The notes: a model not told the origin generated them from the letters alone. 53,902 nucleotides of DNA from Microcystis aeruginosa Ma_SC_T_19800800_S464 (GCA_007095785.1 SFBL01000061.1:1-53902); one strand, 5' to 3'; shown: positions 18,531 through 27,836, numbered from the stretch's first letter. Numbers and translations are program-made.

Positions 18531-19232
18531 TTAGCTGTCTAAATAGGCGTTAATGATAGCAAGAGCCACTAAGGGAGCGGTAATTGTTCTCAGAATGCGT
18601 TTTCCCAGTGATACAGGCACAAAATCAGCAGCGAGCGCTTGTTCTATTTCTGTCTCCGTCCATCCCCCTTCCGGTCCGATGGCCATGGTTATCTCGGTTG
18701 ATGTTTGCAATTGAGAAAGTAGCGGGGCCACTGTTCTACGGGTAACACCAATATAACAAGTTGTCTGTGGGTTAGCTCCCCGCTTAAGGATTGCTAAAAA
18801 TGGTTGTGGTTCTTCGATAATAGGAATAATCTGTCTTTCTGATTGTTCTACAGCTTCCCGGGCAATTTTTCGCCAACGGTCAATTTTTTGAGGACTAGGA
18901 TTAACTAAACCGCGTTCTGTCAGCAGCGGGATAATCCGATAAACTCCTAATTCGGTGGCAGCGCGAACGATATCATCAAAGCCATTTTTGGGAATTGCTA
19001 CCATTAAATTCACTTGTACTGGTAGTTCGCTAGTTTCGTTTATCGCTTCTAAAAGATGGGCCGAATTATCAATTATTTCTGCTAACCAAGCTTGTCCTTG
19101 TCCATTTAGGGCAATAAAATGGTCATGGGATTTTAAACGAACAACTTTTTTAAGATAATGACTTTGTTCGGATGTTAAGGCAATTAACCCGTTTTCTAGG
19201 GTATTAAAATCGAGAAGAAGACGGTAATACAA
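18531..19232 (-). CDS. rsmE: 16S rRNA (uracil-1498-N3)-methyltransferase
   Basis: 233 residues with the RsmE layout: an N-terminal PUA-like domain (SEQSHYLKKVVRLK), then a SPOUT methyltransferase domain with the knot motifs AIGPEGGWTETEIE and LGKRILRTITAPLVALAIIN. The LTERGLV and REAVEQSERQIIP blocks are also typical. It methylates N3 of U1498 in 16S rRNA using AdoMet, acting on the assembled small subunit. Confidence 0.94.
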   Translation of the reverse strand: MYYRLLLDFNTLENGLIALTSEQSHYLKKVVRLKSHDHFIALNGQGQAWLAEIIDNSAHLLEAINETSELPVQVNLMVAIPKNGFDDIVRAATELGVYRIIPLLTERGLVNPSPQKIDRWRKIAREAVEQSERQIIPIIEEPQPFLAILKRGANPQTTCYIGVTRRTVAPLLSQLQTSTEITMAIGPEGGWTETEIEQALAADFVPVSLGKRILRTITAPLVALAIINAYLDS

Positions 19233-19360
19233 GGCGGTTTAGTCTATATTGCTATTGTGGTCAGGATCCCTGTCAACTATCTATTTTAGCTTTTATGGTA
19301 TTTTTGTATAGGGTAGATTAGCCTAAAACCTTGATCATTAAGAAATACGGGAATTGATTA

Positions 19361-19687
19361 ATGAATTTACTAGGCATCGTTTTATACTCTTTTATGGGAG
19401 TGCTGTTCTTGGGGTTAGCTGTAGCTATCTGGTGGTTGGTCGATACCGTATCTTTATCCCCAACCAAACCGAAAAGAGCTACTTCTAAAAATAATCGTCA
19501 AAATTTGCCAATCAGTCAGCAGCAACTTTTCTACTTAGAAAGAGAACTTTTAACCCTCGTGAATGGAGATAAAGCTTTAGCGACTCGATTACTTTTAAGT
19601 ATTAGATTGAGAAATCCCCAACGCAGTAAAAGCTGGTGTTATGAAAAAGTGATTTATGATTTAAAACGAGATCGAGGAGGAATTTAA
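19361..19687 (+). CDS. Small single-pass membrane protein, unknown function
   Basis: 108 residues. The N-terminus is one transmembrane helix (LLGIVLYSFMGVLFLGLAVAI). A short basic linker (PKRATSKNNRQ) leads to a helical cytoplasmic domain ending LRNPQRSKSWCYEKVIYDLKRDRG. The last part resembles a motif found in several cyanobacterial hypotheticals, but I cannot name the family. The stop precedes the helicase remnant by one base, and the ribosome-binding site GAGGAGG for that next gene lies in its final codons, so the two were probably co-transcribed. Confidence 0.7.
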   Translation: MNLLGIVLYSFMGVLFLGLAVAIWWLVDTVSLSPTKPKRATSKNNRQNLPISQQQLFYLERELLTLVNGDKALATRLLLSIRLRNPQRSKSWCYEKVIYDLKRDRGGI

Positions 19688-19688
19688 A

Positions 19689-20197
19689 TTGCCACTACAA
19701 CAATTAGACTTATTAGAAGAATATCACAGGGATCACCATAATCTCATTGAAAAAAATTTATCTACCTTGTTTAGATTAGTACCCGATTGGTGCGTCAGGG
19801 AAAAAGAATCGATTGCTCTAGTTCCTTAGACAGCGATCGAGTTATGTTATTATCACAGTTATCTTCGGGAAATACTGACGCATTAGTAACAGTAAAATGT
19901 CTCGATGAGAGAGTTGATATAACACAAGTCAGTCGGGGAATTGTCCTCGCTGCTGACGCTTCTCCTCTTCAATTTATTCAACGTCGCAGCAAAATTATCC
20001 CAGCAGCTGGTGGCCAAGAAAAAAGCAACTTTAATCGATGTCTTTCCCCTTGGGGCGATAGTGAGGTAAAATTAATTGCATCGGAGATCAAAAGAGTTAT
20101 TGATTTTGCCTGGGCAGCCAGCAATCAAGCTACAGCTATTAACAGATTAGTCCAAGAATTAAGTTACTATGGCCTTACCTACTCAGATCTGTTATAA
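19689..20197 (+). pseudogene. Gutted SF2 helicase, Dnd-restriction type
   Basis: Two pieces of one protein are visible. From a TTG at 19689, with a strong GAGGAGG site upstream, 46 codons read LLEEYHRDHHNLIE..., like the N-terminus of helicases associated with Dnd phosphorothioation loci (TIGR04095 type, from memory). In another frame from about 19787, VTVKCLDERVDITQVSRGIVLAADAS and PLQFIQRRSKI match SF2 motifs V and VI (usual forms CLDEGVDIP and QRRGR). The whole core, with Walker A, DEAD/DEAH and motif III, is missing, and motif VI reads QRRSK. An internal deletion plus frameshift is the simplest reading. The 3' piece (136 codons) could still be translated from GTG 19790. Confidence 0.65.
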
Positions 20198-20277
20198 AAC
20201 TTCTTGTTATCAAGGTATCTCGTGTCAAATAAGCATTAAGACTAGATAATCTCCACTCCCCAACCTCCAGAAAATCC

Positions 20278-20445
20278 ATGGATATAACTGCTAAAATTAA
20301 AGAACTGGCACAAAAATATGAGATACCTCCCCAACTGCTAAAGGAAGCGATGGTTTTAGAAGTAGAAAAAATTACTCTCAAAAATCGGCAGCTATCAGCT
20401 AAAATTGTCAAACTTATCGAAAAATATACCGACTCCCCACAATAA
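20278..20445 (+). CDS. 55-residue helical protein in the Dnd-like cluster
   Basis: The product begins MDITAKIKELAQKYEIPPQL and continues as an almost uninterrupted charged helix to KLIEKYTDSPQ. It ends 9 bases before the DndD-like gene, on the same strand. I do not recognise the family. The early EIPPQLLKEAMVLE piece could be a small helix-turn-helix, and the rest a short coiled coil. Coding is supported by codon pattern and tight placement only. Confidence 0.6.
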   Translation: MDITAKIKELAQKYEIPPQLLKEAMVLEVEKITLKNRQLSAKIVKLIEKYTDSPQ

Positions 20446-20454
20446 ATAAACTCT

Positions 20455-22395
20455 ATGACTTTGAGACTAAAACAAATTCGCTTAACTAATTGGAAATGTT
20501 ATCCTAGTCAAAGGATTACTTTTAACCTGCATCCCGACAGAAAAATTCAGATTATCTTCGGGAATAATGGCTACGGTAAAACTTCTCTGATGACAGCGAT
20601 TTTATGGTGTCTCTATGGTGGAGATATTGTATCTAAAGAGACTCTAAAAACCTATTTTTATCGAGGTAAGGATGATTCTTCACCAGCAATAGAAATGCGG
20701 GTAGAGTTAAATTTTACTAAAAATGAAAAAAATTACTTTATCAGTCGCACAGCGAAATTAAACGTTAACGGTAGCACTTTTTATCCCAGCGTAGAGGAAG
20801 CATTATTTTATGAAGATGGAACTATGAGAAGTAACTCTAGGGAATATATCGAAGCATTGCTTCCTAAATCTATTCGAGATTTTTTCTGTTTTGATGGCTC
20901 AAAAATCGAACAATATGCCCAGATAACTCAAACTAAAGAAGCAAAAGAAGCAATTGAAAAAGTTTTGGGTATCCCGGAATTAAGAAATCTGCGCGATGAT
21001 ACAGAAAAAGCATTGCAAGAATTAGAAAAACGTTTAAATAAAGCAAAGGGAACCAGTCAAAATTTTAGAAATAAGATGCAAGAACTACGAGAATTAGAAG
21101 AAGAAATTGATCTCAAAAAAGATCAGCTTAAAAATGCCAAATGTCAGGAAGAAAATGCTATAATTATGCATCAGAATGCTCAAGAAAAAGCCGCTCAGAT
21201 TGAAAGTTTACGAGAAAAGTTAGAGGAAATTCATAACTTAGATAAAAAGCGTATCGGTTTACAAACTCAGTTAAATAACCAGCAAAATTCTATTAATTCT
21301 TGGTTAAAAAAAGCTTCGATACCTTTGCTGATTAACTTTGTGCAGGAAATGGTCGATGATTGGCAAGTTACTAGCTTAAAAAGCAATTCTAAAACTAATT
21401 CTACAGCAATTTTAAAAGCAATACTTGACGATGAAAGCTGTCTATGTGGTCGTTGTTTAGATAAAAATTCTCGTGACTTTATCCTTGAAAAAATTGCCGA
21501 ACTAGACTCCTTAGAAGTGGACAACATCACCAGAATAGAAAAAGACCAACTTAGAATTGATTTACAGGGAATTATCCGAGATAATGCCAAATTTAGCCAT
21601 TATAGTCAATTGCTTTTACAAAGAGATCGTTTAGAAGAAGAAATCGAAGAAATTAATCAACATATTAAACAGCTAAAACAGGAAACCACGGGAATAAATC
21701 AAGACTCGGTGAGGGAGATTTGGCGAAAAGTTGGCGAATCGGAACGAAAAGTTAAGGAGATTGAAGAAAAGATCGAACGCTTACAAAAGGAAATTGAAAC
21801 CCAAGAAAAACAGTTAGAAAATTTACGCAAAGAAGTGGAAATTTTAGCCAGTGAAAATCAAACCACATTGATGTTATCTAATCAGGTTAAAATGGCCAGA
21901 GGGTTAAAAAATGCCACTAACGAATTAATCGAATGGCATATCGATAATTCCCAAAAAATGATCAATCAAGTAACCAGCGATCGCTATTTACAAGTAACCA
22001 ACAAACCAGAGGAATATAGAGGAGTAGAAATTACTCCCGAATACACTTTAGGAATCCGTACCATCACGGGAAAATTATTAAATCCCGATGTCTTAAGTGC
22101 AGGAGAAAAGGAAGCTTTAGCCTTTGCTTTTATCACCGGTTTAAATCAAATAACCGATACTTGTGTCCCCCTAATTATGGATACACCTTTCGGACATTTA
22201 GACAAAGAACATCAAAAAAATATTATTAACTCTCTCCCTAATTTACACTCCCAAGTAATTATTCTAGCTACCGATCGAGATCTTCCCGATCCACTTTTAA
22301 ATCTGCTGCTTCCCTACACTACTGATATGTTCAAAATACACCGTTTGGCTGCCGATGAAGATGCTTCCGTGATTGAAGTGATGGAGAATTACTAA
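20455..22395 (+). CDS. DndD-like SMC/Rad50-type ATPase
   Basis: 646 residues. The Walker A loop GNNGYGKTS is at 36-44. FDGSKIE at 146-152 is a variant of the FDGEKI box characteristic of DndD. Two long coiled-coil arms (about 160-280 and 370-500) flank a zinc-hook-like Cys331-x2-Cys334 (with Cys329 as well). The ABC signature LSAGEKE is at 547-553, followed by Walker B (VPLIMDTPFGHLD) and a final H-loop-like ILATDRD. DndD is the ATPase of the DNA phosphorothioation machinery; DndA, B, C and E are not in this window. It overlaps the next gene by one base, so the pair is translationally coupled. Confidence 0.75.
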   Translation: MTLRLKQIRLTNWKCYPSQRITFNLHPDRKIQIIFGNNGYGKTSLMTAILWCLYGGDIVSKETLKTYFYRGKDDSSPAIEMRVELNFTKNEKNYFISRTAKLNVNGSTFYPSVEEALFYEDGTMRSNSREYIEALLPKSIRDFFCFDGSKIEQYAQITQTKEAKEAIEKVLGIPELRNLRDDTEKALQELEKRLNKAKGTSQNFRNKMQELRELEEEIDLKKDQLKNAKCQEENAIIMHQNAQEKAAQIESLREKLEEIHNLDKKRIGLQTQLNNQQNSINSWLKKASIPLLINFVQEMVDDWQVTSLKSNSKTNSTAILKAILDDESCLCGRCLDKNSRDFILEKIAELDSLEVDNITRIEKDQLRIDLQGIIRDNAKFSHYSQLLLQRDRLEEEIEEINQHIKQLKQETTGINQDSVREIWRKVGESERKVKEIEEKIERLQKEIETQEKQLENLRKEVEILASENQTTLMLSNQVKMARGLKNATNELIEWHIDNSQKMINQVTSDRYLQVTNKPEEYRGVEITPEYTLGIRTITGKLLNPDVLSAGEKEALAFAFITGLNQITDTCVPLIMDTPFGHLDKEHQKNIINSLPNLHSQVIILATDRDLPDPLLNLLLPYTTDMFKIHRLAADEDASVIEVMENY

Positions 22396-22802
22396 TGCAG
22401 ATAATCGATCCCAGTTTGAAGATTTATGCCTCGGAAACTTCCAGAAATTATCTACAGGTACTAAAAGATAATAAAACCTTTGAGCGCATGGTAGATGCCT
22501 ATTTATTCGCCGCTGCTTTTGCCATTAAACAAGACTTCAGTATCTACGGAATCAATCTGAGCAATCGACAAGATTTAATTAATATTAGCCAAATCGATCC
22601 AGAAGTTATTTTAGCTTTAACCGCAGGAATTTATATTATCTGTAAAAAGAATTCCTATCCTCAACCCAGTGACGGCAAAGAAGTTTTAGATAAGATCTGT
22701 CAATACGCAGAAGTGGGATTAAGGGAATTAAAAGAACGCTGGCAAGGCAAAGTCAGCAATCAAATCCAAGCTGATATTGAGAGAATTATCAATAATCTCT
22801 GA
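22395..22802 (+). CDS. Dnd system-associated protein 4-like
   Basis: 135 residues, starting at the last base of the DndD-like stop codon. The pattern FERMVDAYLFAAAFAI, then an acidic DPEVILALTAGIY helix and the terminal ICQYAEVGLRELKERW fits the small family I remember as Dnd system-associated protein 4 (TIGR04062), found beside dnd genes. The function is unknown. The one-base overlap with the ATPase argues for a physical partner. Placement depends on memory of a short family and is moderate. Confidence 0.6.
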   Translation: MQIIDPSLKIYASETSRNYLQVLKDNKTFERMVDAYLFAAAFAIKQDFSIYGINLSNRQDLINISQIDPEVILALTAGIYIICKKNSYPQPSDGKEVLDKICQYAEVGLRELKERWQGKVSNQIQADIERIINNL

Positions 22803-22844
22803 AATTCTCTCCATCTAACTATCTTTTTTAGGGATAACGTCAAA

Positions 22845-23096
22845 TTACATTCTTTCCACACTGCCAAAAAAGACGGGTTCCACGCGAATAGCAACGATAC
22901 TAGCCGGACGTAAAACCATATATTCCCCTTGGATATTTCTGATCGGAACATTGATAAAATCGAGGGAATCGGCTTTCGGAACTAATTCGTTACTATACCA
23001 CTTTTGAAATTCTTGGATAGTCAAAAAACGGACTTCCTCGCGATGTCCACTGCTTAAGAACAAATGTACAGCGTACTCGTCAGCTTTTCTACTCAT
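22845..23096 (-). CDS. Conserved hypothetical protein, 83 residues
   Basis: The sequence MSRKADEYAVHLFLSSGHRE and the C-terminal region with GEYMVLRPASIVAIRVEP suggest a small beta-rich protein. I know of no function. It follows the next gene (23101) by 4 bases on the minus strand, and the two plus the Mo-nitrogenase-domain gene look like one transcription unit. Confidence 0.65.
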   Translation of the reverse strand: MSRKADEYAVHLFLSSGHREEVRFLTIQEFQKWYSNELVPKADSLDFINVPIRNIQGEYMVLRPASIVAIRVEPVFFGSVERM

Positions 23097-23100
23097 TTTT

Positions 23101-23859
23101 TTAACTAATCAGATTGAATTTTTGCAATAAAGTTGCCATTAAAGGCGGAAAAGTGAGACGCAATTCGCTCAGATCCGAGAAAATTAATTTTTGGTAGCTT
23201 GGCAGGTCAAAAGCTAGTTTACCCTTTAATTCCGCCCGATTTTGATAGGTTAGCAGAATTTGTCCGCCCTGTTTACAAGCGATCGCATAACCTAATTCTA
23301 CACCCACTAGGGGACTGGGCAGTAATTCCGTTTCCTTTTGGCTAATCGCCGTAGCATCGGCAATAAATAATAAACTTTTGCGAATTTTGCGTAATTGACT
23401 ATCACTCAATCTGGTGACATTGCCCTCAGTTCGAGGCGTTTCTTCCACGGTTAAGGGCAAACGGGAGCGTTTATTAAGATTTTCGACGGTTTCGGTCAAA
23501 ACTGTTTTTAAAGCGGTGCTAGAGTCCTTAAATTGGCTTTGGGAGCTAAAATAAATGACGGGATCCAGCCAAGTGCTGAGGTCTTGTTTAGTAAAGTAAA
23601 TTTCTTGGGAAATCAGGTCAATATTGGAGATGACGTAACCGCCACTACCTTCCAGGTAAAATTCCACCCTTTCCCCTTCTAGATAGCGTTGGAACCAGAC
23701 AGAACCCTGTATCGTCAGACTATCATCGAGAAAATCGGCTCTTAAACCCGATTTTAAGAGACTATTGCGACTTAAGCGCAAGTCGTGGGGACGTTTGACA
23801 ACCTCGCGGATAGGTTCGTATTTGTCCAGATACCAAGCTTTCAGAGCGATGATGGCCAT
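23101..23859 (-). CDS. Conserved cyanobacterial hypothetical protein
   Basis: About 252 residues from the ATG at 23859 (a GTG at 23880 would add seven). The N-terminus, MAIIALKAWYLDKYEPIREV then KRPHDLRLSRNSLLKS, is a conserved opening in cyanobacterial proteins of unknown function. The middle holds the GYVISNIDLI and YFSSQSQFKDSSTA segments, and the C-terminal part LLFIADATAISQKETELLPSP resembles a ligand-binding alpha/beta fold. I cannot assign a role. It lies between two hypotheticals on the same strand. Confidence 0.65.
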   Translation of the reverse strand: MAIIALKAWYLDKYEPIREVVKRPHDLRLSRNSLLKSGLRADFLDDSLTIQGSVWFQRYLEGERVEFYLEGSGGYVISNIDLISQEIYFTKQDLSTWLDPVIYFSSQSQFKDSSTALKTVLTETVENLNKRSRLPLTVEETPRTEGNVTRLSDSQLRKIRKSLLFIADATAISQKETELLPSPLVGVELGYAIACKQGGQILLTYQNRAELKGKLAFDLPSYQKLIFSDLSELRLTFPPLMATLLQKFNLIS

Positions 23860-23889
23860 AGGTGTGGCGATTAAAGACACTCTCCCATT

Positions 23890-24282
23890 TTAGCAGTAAG
23901 CACCGATATCCTCTCCACATTCATCGGCAAGGTAAGAAAGAGCGCGAAATCTTAACATCATTAGATTTTCGTAGAGGGGATTTAGCTTGCAAAGGGGCGG
24001 AATCTCTAGAATTGTCCAGCTAAATAGGGTAATTTTCCGCGCAAAGGGACATTGAGCCGGAATTAGACGACAAATCCTGTGAGCTAGTGCGGGTGTATTA
24101 ATCTCTAGGCGATCAATTCGTTGCCGCAGGGGTTGCCATAAATCCCATTTTGGTTGCGGTGACGGGTTTTTCCGATTGCCTTTCGACCAAGGGGCGATCC
24201 AATTAGAGACAATTATTTTATTTGTGGTATAATCTGATACATCAGCATCGGCCATAGCTTTATCTTCAATTGATTGACTCAT
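23890..24282 (-). CDS. Mo-dependent nitrogenase C-terminal domain protein
   Basis: 130 residues. The region LRQRIDRLEINTPALAHRIC, then LIPAQCPFARKI and CKLNPLYENLMMLRFRALSYL, matches the Mo-nitro_C domain found as a stand-alone protein in cyanobacteria, including ones that do not fix nitrogen. The name comes from early sequence grouping and does not show a nitrogenase role. No nif gene is in the window. It is the first gene of a three-gene minus-strand set. Confidence 0.75.
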   Translation of the reverse strand: MSQSIEDKAMADADVSDYTTNKIIVSNWIAPWSKGNRKNPSPQPKWDLWQPLRQRIDRLEINTPALAHRICRLIPAQCPFARKITLFSWTILEIPPLCKLNPLYENLMMLRFRALSYLADECGEDIGAYC

Positions 24283-24820
24283 AAGGTTCTATCTGAGATT
24301 ACGAGAGGACGAACAATCTTTCCCGAAAATCCTCTAGGACGTTCGGACATTTGACCGCTTTAAAGATAACATCTCTGGGATAAAATTACTCGTTAAGACT
24401 GCACGGGAACGCTGGGGATGCAGATGAGGAAGTTAGAACTTTTGTACTAAATTTCTGCCTCCGAGTTATCACCTGAAAGCTAATAGGCAACAGACGACAA
24501 TAAGATAACGTCACGAGTGAGTTTAACTAGATTAATCTCTAAGCTTAGCCCAAAGATATTGGCTCTGATTAGATCTATTTCTAGGTTAGCAAAAACTCAG
24601 GTTTTTTCACGTCAGCATAGTACATTTTTTCTGGGTATAAAATATCACCCACTTTTGTCACAGATACGCAATCCAAGGGGTGTGGGAATTATGAATTATC
24701 AATTATGAATTATGAATTGGGTGGTTTTTTGCTCTGAACAGTAAACAGTAAACAGTAAACGGTGAACTGATTACTGATAACTGATTACTGATTACTGATA
24801 ACTGATAACTGATAACTGAT
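24283..24820. other. Spacer with repeats, no convincing gene
   Basis: The stretch upstream of the Mo-nitro_C gene and downstream of argS holds short imperfect palindromes, an ATTATGAATTAT tandem near 24690-24720, AAACAGT repeats (24738-24760) and a run of TGATAAC/TGATTAC heptamers up to the argS stop. A 63-codon open frame at 24517-24708 has no recognisable features and was not accepted. Confidence 0.5.
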
Positions 24821-26578
24821 TTACATTCTTTCCAAAACGGGAATTCCCAGGAGAGATAGGCCTAATTTTAGGGTTCTTGCCGTTAAATCACACAAAACTA
24901 AACGAGAGGTTTTAAGCGGTTCTGCTGCCTTGAGTACAGGACAATTTTCGTAGAAACGATTATACTTTTTACTGAGTTCATAAAGATAATCACATAGACG
25001 ATTGGGCAATAAATCCTCTTCCACTGCACTAATTACTTCCGGAAGTTGCAGTAATTGTTTAGCCAGAATTAATTCGCTTTCATCCTTGAGAATTAGCGGT
25101 GAATTGGCACTTAAATCCTGAAAATTAATACCACCTTCGCGACTGATACTCTGGACCCTAGCGTAAGCGTACAGCATATAGGGGGCGGTGTTGCCTTGCA
25201 GATTGAGCATTTTGTCGTAACTGAAAACGTAGTTACTATTGCGATTTTGGCTGAGATCGGCGTATTTAACGGCACTTAAACCGACAGTTTCGGCAGTCTT
25301 AGCGATAAAATCGCCGGTTTCTTCTCTTTCCTCGCTTGCTAGTCTTTTTTCTAAGTCAGCTAGGGAACAGGCGATCGCTTGATCAAGTAATTCTTGTAAT
25401 TTTACCGTCTCCCCGGAACGAGTTTTTAATTTTTTACCATCTTCCCCTAAAACTAATCCAAAAGCGACGTGAACCACTGCCACATTATCGGGTAAAAATC
25501 CCGCTTTTTTAGCCACCTGAAATACTTGGGCAAAATGGTTAGCTTGTCCAGCATCGGTAACATAAATTATTCTTTCGGCCTTATCTTCACGCACTCGATA
25601 ACAAATTGCCGCTAAATCGGTAGTAGCGTAATTATAACCGCCGTCGGATTTCTTGACAATTAGGGGCAGAGGATCCCCCTCTTTGTTGGTAAAACCATCG
25701 AGAAAGACGCATAAAGCGCCGTTGTCTTCTATTAGCAATCCCTGTTGATCTAATTCTCTGATTACCGCTTCCAGGTAGGGATTATAAAAAGATTCCCCCC
25801 TTTCGGTCAGTTTTATATCGAGAATATCATATATTTTCTGAAATTCCCGTCGTGATTGTTGACAAAGTAACTGCCATGCTTGACGACTTTGAGGATCACC
25901 CGACTGTAATTTTACTACCGCTTGACGGGCAGTTTCTTTAAAGTTTTCGTCTTCATCAAAACGGATTTTTGCCTTTTTATAAAAGCTAACTAAATCCCCT
26001 AAATCAAGAGCATCTGCTTGGGTTAAAGCGCTAGGATAAGCTTCTTGTAGATAGGTGATTAACATCCCGAATTGAGTACCCCAATCCCCGACGTGATTAA
26101 GACGAATTACTTGATGATGACGAAATTCCAAAATCCGAGCAATACAATCACCAATTATAGTTGATCGCAAGTGACCGACGTGCATTTCTTTGGCAATATT
26201 GGGACTGGAAAAATCGACAATAATTTTTTGACTGGGGTTAGCAGCGGCAACTCCTAAACGGTTGTCAGTAATTAGGTCTTTTAATTGGGTTTCTAGATAA
26301 CTGGGTTTAAGGGTAAGATTGATAAAACCGGGTCCAGCAATTTCGGGGGTTTGACAGAGATCATCTATCTCTAGATTTGTTAGTAAAGTTGCCGCCACTT
26401 CCCGGGGTTTTTGTTTTAATTCTTTGGCTAAAGAGAGGGAAATATTACATTGATAATCGCCAAAACGGGGGTTACTAGCGGCCACAATTAGAGGATCGGT
26501 ATCAGCGAAGTTTTCCCCAAAGGATTTAACTAGGGATTGGGAAAAGCGTTCTTTTATTTGTTGGATAATGGCAGTCAT
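24821..26578 (-). CDS. argS: Arginyl-tRNA synthetase
   Basis: 585 residues, the usual length. The N-terminal Add1 domain is followed by the class I signature [21 protein letters not shown] (the HIGH motif reads HVGH), the catalytic Rossmann fold, and [21 protein letters not shown] in place of KMSKS, as is common in ArgRS. The C-terminal DALR anticodon-binding domain includes [21 protein letters not shown]. It charges tRNA-Arg with arginine in the cytoplasm. Confidence 0.96.
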   Translation of the reverse strand: MTAIIQQIKERFSQSLVKSFGENFADTDPLIVAASNPRFGDYQCNISLSLAKELKQKPREVAATLLTNLEIDDLCQTPEIAGPGFINLTLKPSYLETQLKDLITDNRLGVAAANPSQKIIVDFSSPNIAKEMHVGHLRSTIIGDCIARILEFRHHQVIRLNHVGDWGTQFGMLITYLQEAYPSALTQADALDLGDLVSFYKKAKIRFDEDENFKETARQAVVKLQSGDPQSRQAWQLLCQQSRREFQKIYDILDIKLTERGESFYNPYLEAVIRELDQQGLLIEDNGALCVFLDGFTNKEGDPLPLIVKKSDGGYNYATTDLAAICYRVREDKAERIIYVTDAGQANHFAQVFQVAKKAGFLPDNVAVVHVAFGLVLGEDGKKLKTRSGETVKLQELLDQAIACSLADLEKRLASEEREETGDFIAKTAETVGLSAVKYADLSQNRNSNYVFSYDKMLNLQGNTAPYMLYAYARVQSISREGGINFQDLSANSPLILKDESELILAKQLLQLPEVISAVEEDLLPNRLCDYLYELSKKYNRFYENCPVLKAAEPLKTSRLVLCDLTARTLKLGLSLLGIPVLERM

Positions 26579-26857
26579 AGAGAGAATTTAGCAGTTAGGG
26601 ATTAGATAAAAATCGGGAAGGAATCGGTTAGATTCCTAGCAGTGACCAGATTGTGGGTCGAATTAGCTACTGAAGATGAGTATTCTCTCAAGACTTTTTA
26701 AATGATCTGTTGTTTCGAGCCAACGAGATTAATACTCCAGATAACTTAGGTTATTGACCATCTTACCTTATCATAATCTGAAGGCGAATCCAATGCAGCT
26801 GGCTGCTGGGAAACATTTGCTTTAATATAGTAAGTAAGCTCTACCAATAATACAACC

Positions 26858-27112
26858 ATGTTAGCCAGTTATATTGATCAAGCGATGGCACTAGCTCGAT
26901 ACGAAATCATCGAAGAAGATGGCACTTATTGGGGTGAAATTCCACCCCTTCAGGGAGTTTGGGCAAATCACGCCAATCTAGAAGATTGCCGGCAAGAATT
27001 GCGCGAAGCTTTAAGCGATTGGATTGCTTTGCGTCTGTGTTTAGGTTTGCCGATTCCAGTGTTAGCAGGAATAGATCTTAATCTCCTTCCTCAACCCATG
27101 TCTTCAATTTAA
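26858..27112 (+). CDS. hicB: HicB-like antitoxin
   Basis: 84 residues with the HicB fold: the strand pair ARYEIIEEDGTYWGEIPPLQ, then GVWANHANLEDCRQELREAL, and a helix ending in SDWIALRLCLG. It is 3 bases upstream of hicA. This antitoxin-first order is the reverse of E. coli hicAB but common elsewhere. HicB neutralises HicA and often represses the operon; a separate DNA-binding domain is not evident in this short form. Confidence 0.88.
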   Translation: MLASYIDQAMALARYEIIEEDGTYWGEIPPLQGVWANHANLEDCRQELREALSDWIALRLCLGLPIPVLAGIDLNLLPQPMSSI

Positions 27113-27115
27113 GAT

Positions 27116-27334
27116 ATGCCTAAATTAACCGCCGTATCATGGCTTAATCTAGTTCAAAGATTACGAGAACTTGGGTTTGACGGTCCCTACGCTGGGGGTA
27201 AACACCCTCAAATGCGTCGCGGTAATTTAACGATAATTATCCCCAATCCCCATCAAGGGGAAATAGGGGTAGGACTGTTAAAACGCATTCTCAATCAAGC
27301 GGGTATTACCAGAGAAGAATGGCTGGGAAAATAA
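27116..27334 (+). CDS. hicA: HicA-like mRNA interferase toxin
   Basis: 72 residues of the double-stranded-RNA-binding-like HicA fold. The key His30 lies in GGKHPQMRRGNLTIIIPNP, and LLKRILNQAGITREEWL forms the last helix. HicA cleaves mRNA when released from HicB. The module is intact and probably functional. It is convergent with ispF, 22 bases away. Confidence 0.9.
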   Translation: MPKLTAVSWLNLVQRLRELGFDGPYAGGKHPQMRRGNLTIIIPNPHQGEIGVGLLKRILNQAGITREEWLGK

Positions 27335-27356
27335 CAGGGAAAACATCCTATTTAAC

Positions 27357-27836
27357 CTAATCCTTAACCAATAAAACCACGGCATAAACTGCGATACCTT
27401 CTTCTCGTCCTACCGGTCCCAACTGTTCGTTAGTAGTGGCTTTAATTCCCACCTGTTCTGGATTAATATTGAGAGTTTCTGCTAACTTGGTTCGCATCGC
27501 ACTAAGGTGGGATTTCATTTTCGGTCTTTCGGCGACAATTACCGAATCAATATTATTAATCTGCCAACCTTTATCGATAATTAATTGATTAACTTGCTCT
27601 AATAATTTTAAACTATTCGCCCCTTGCCATTGCGGGTCTGTGGGGGGAAAATAATGACCGATATCGCCTAAACTAAGCGCCCCCAGCATGGCATCCATAA
27701 TAGCGTGGGTTAAGACATCGGCATCACTATGACCCAATAAACCGACAGTATGGGCAATTTCTACTCCTCCTAAAATTAAAGGTCTTCCCGTTACCAATCG
27801 GTGGATATCGTAGCCGTTACCAATACGAATATTCAT
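27357..27836 (-). CDS. ispF: 2-C-methyl-D-erythritol 2,4-cyclodiphosphate synthase
   Basis: 159 residues. Zinc ligands Asp10 and His12 (GYDIHRL) and His44 ([13 protein letters not shown]) are present, as are GHSDAD and the C-terminal [19 protein letters not shown] loop. It catalyses the fifth step of the MEP isoprenoid pathway, giving the cyclic diphosphate and CMP. Single gene. Confidence 0.96.
   Translation of the reverse strand: MNIRIGNGYDIHRLVTGRPLILGGVEIAHTVGLLGHSDADVLTHAIMDAMLGALSLGDIGHYFPPTDPQWQGANSLKLLEQVNQLIIDKGWQINNIDSVIVAERPKMKSHLSAMRTKLAETLNINPEQVGIKATTNEQLGPVGREEGIAVYAVVLLVKD

Noticed and set aside
23890-24282. Evidence for nitrogen fixation
   Set aside because: The Mo-nitro_C domain occurs widely in non-fixing cyanobacteria and no nif gene is present.
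24517-24708. 63-codon open frame
   Set aside because: No ribosome-binding site, no recognisable domain, and its end runs into an ATTATGAATTAT repeat.
26579-26857. Possible short coding fragment (DLLFRANEINTPDNLGY) upstream of hicB
   Set aside because: Only about 25 codons without a start codon or recognisable family; likely chance.
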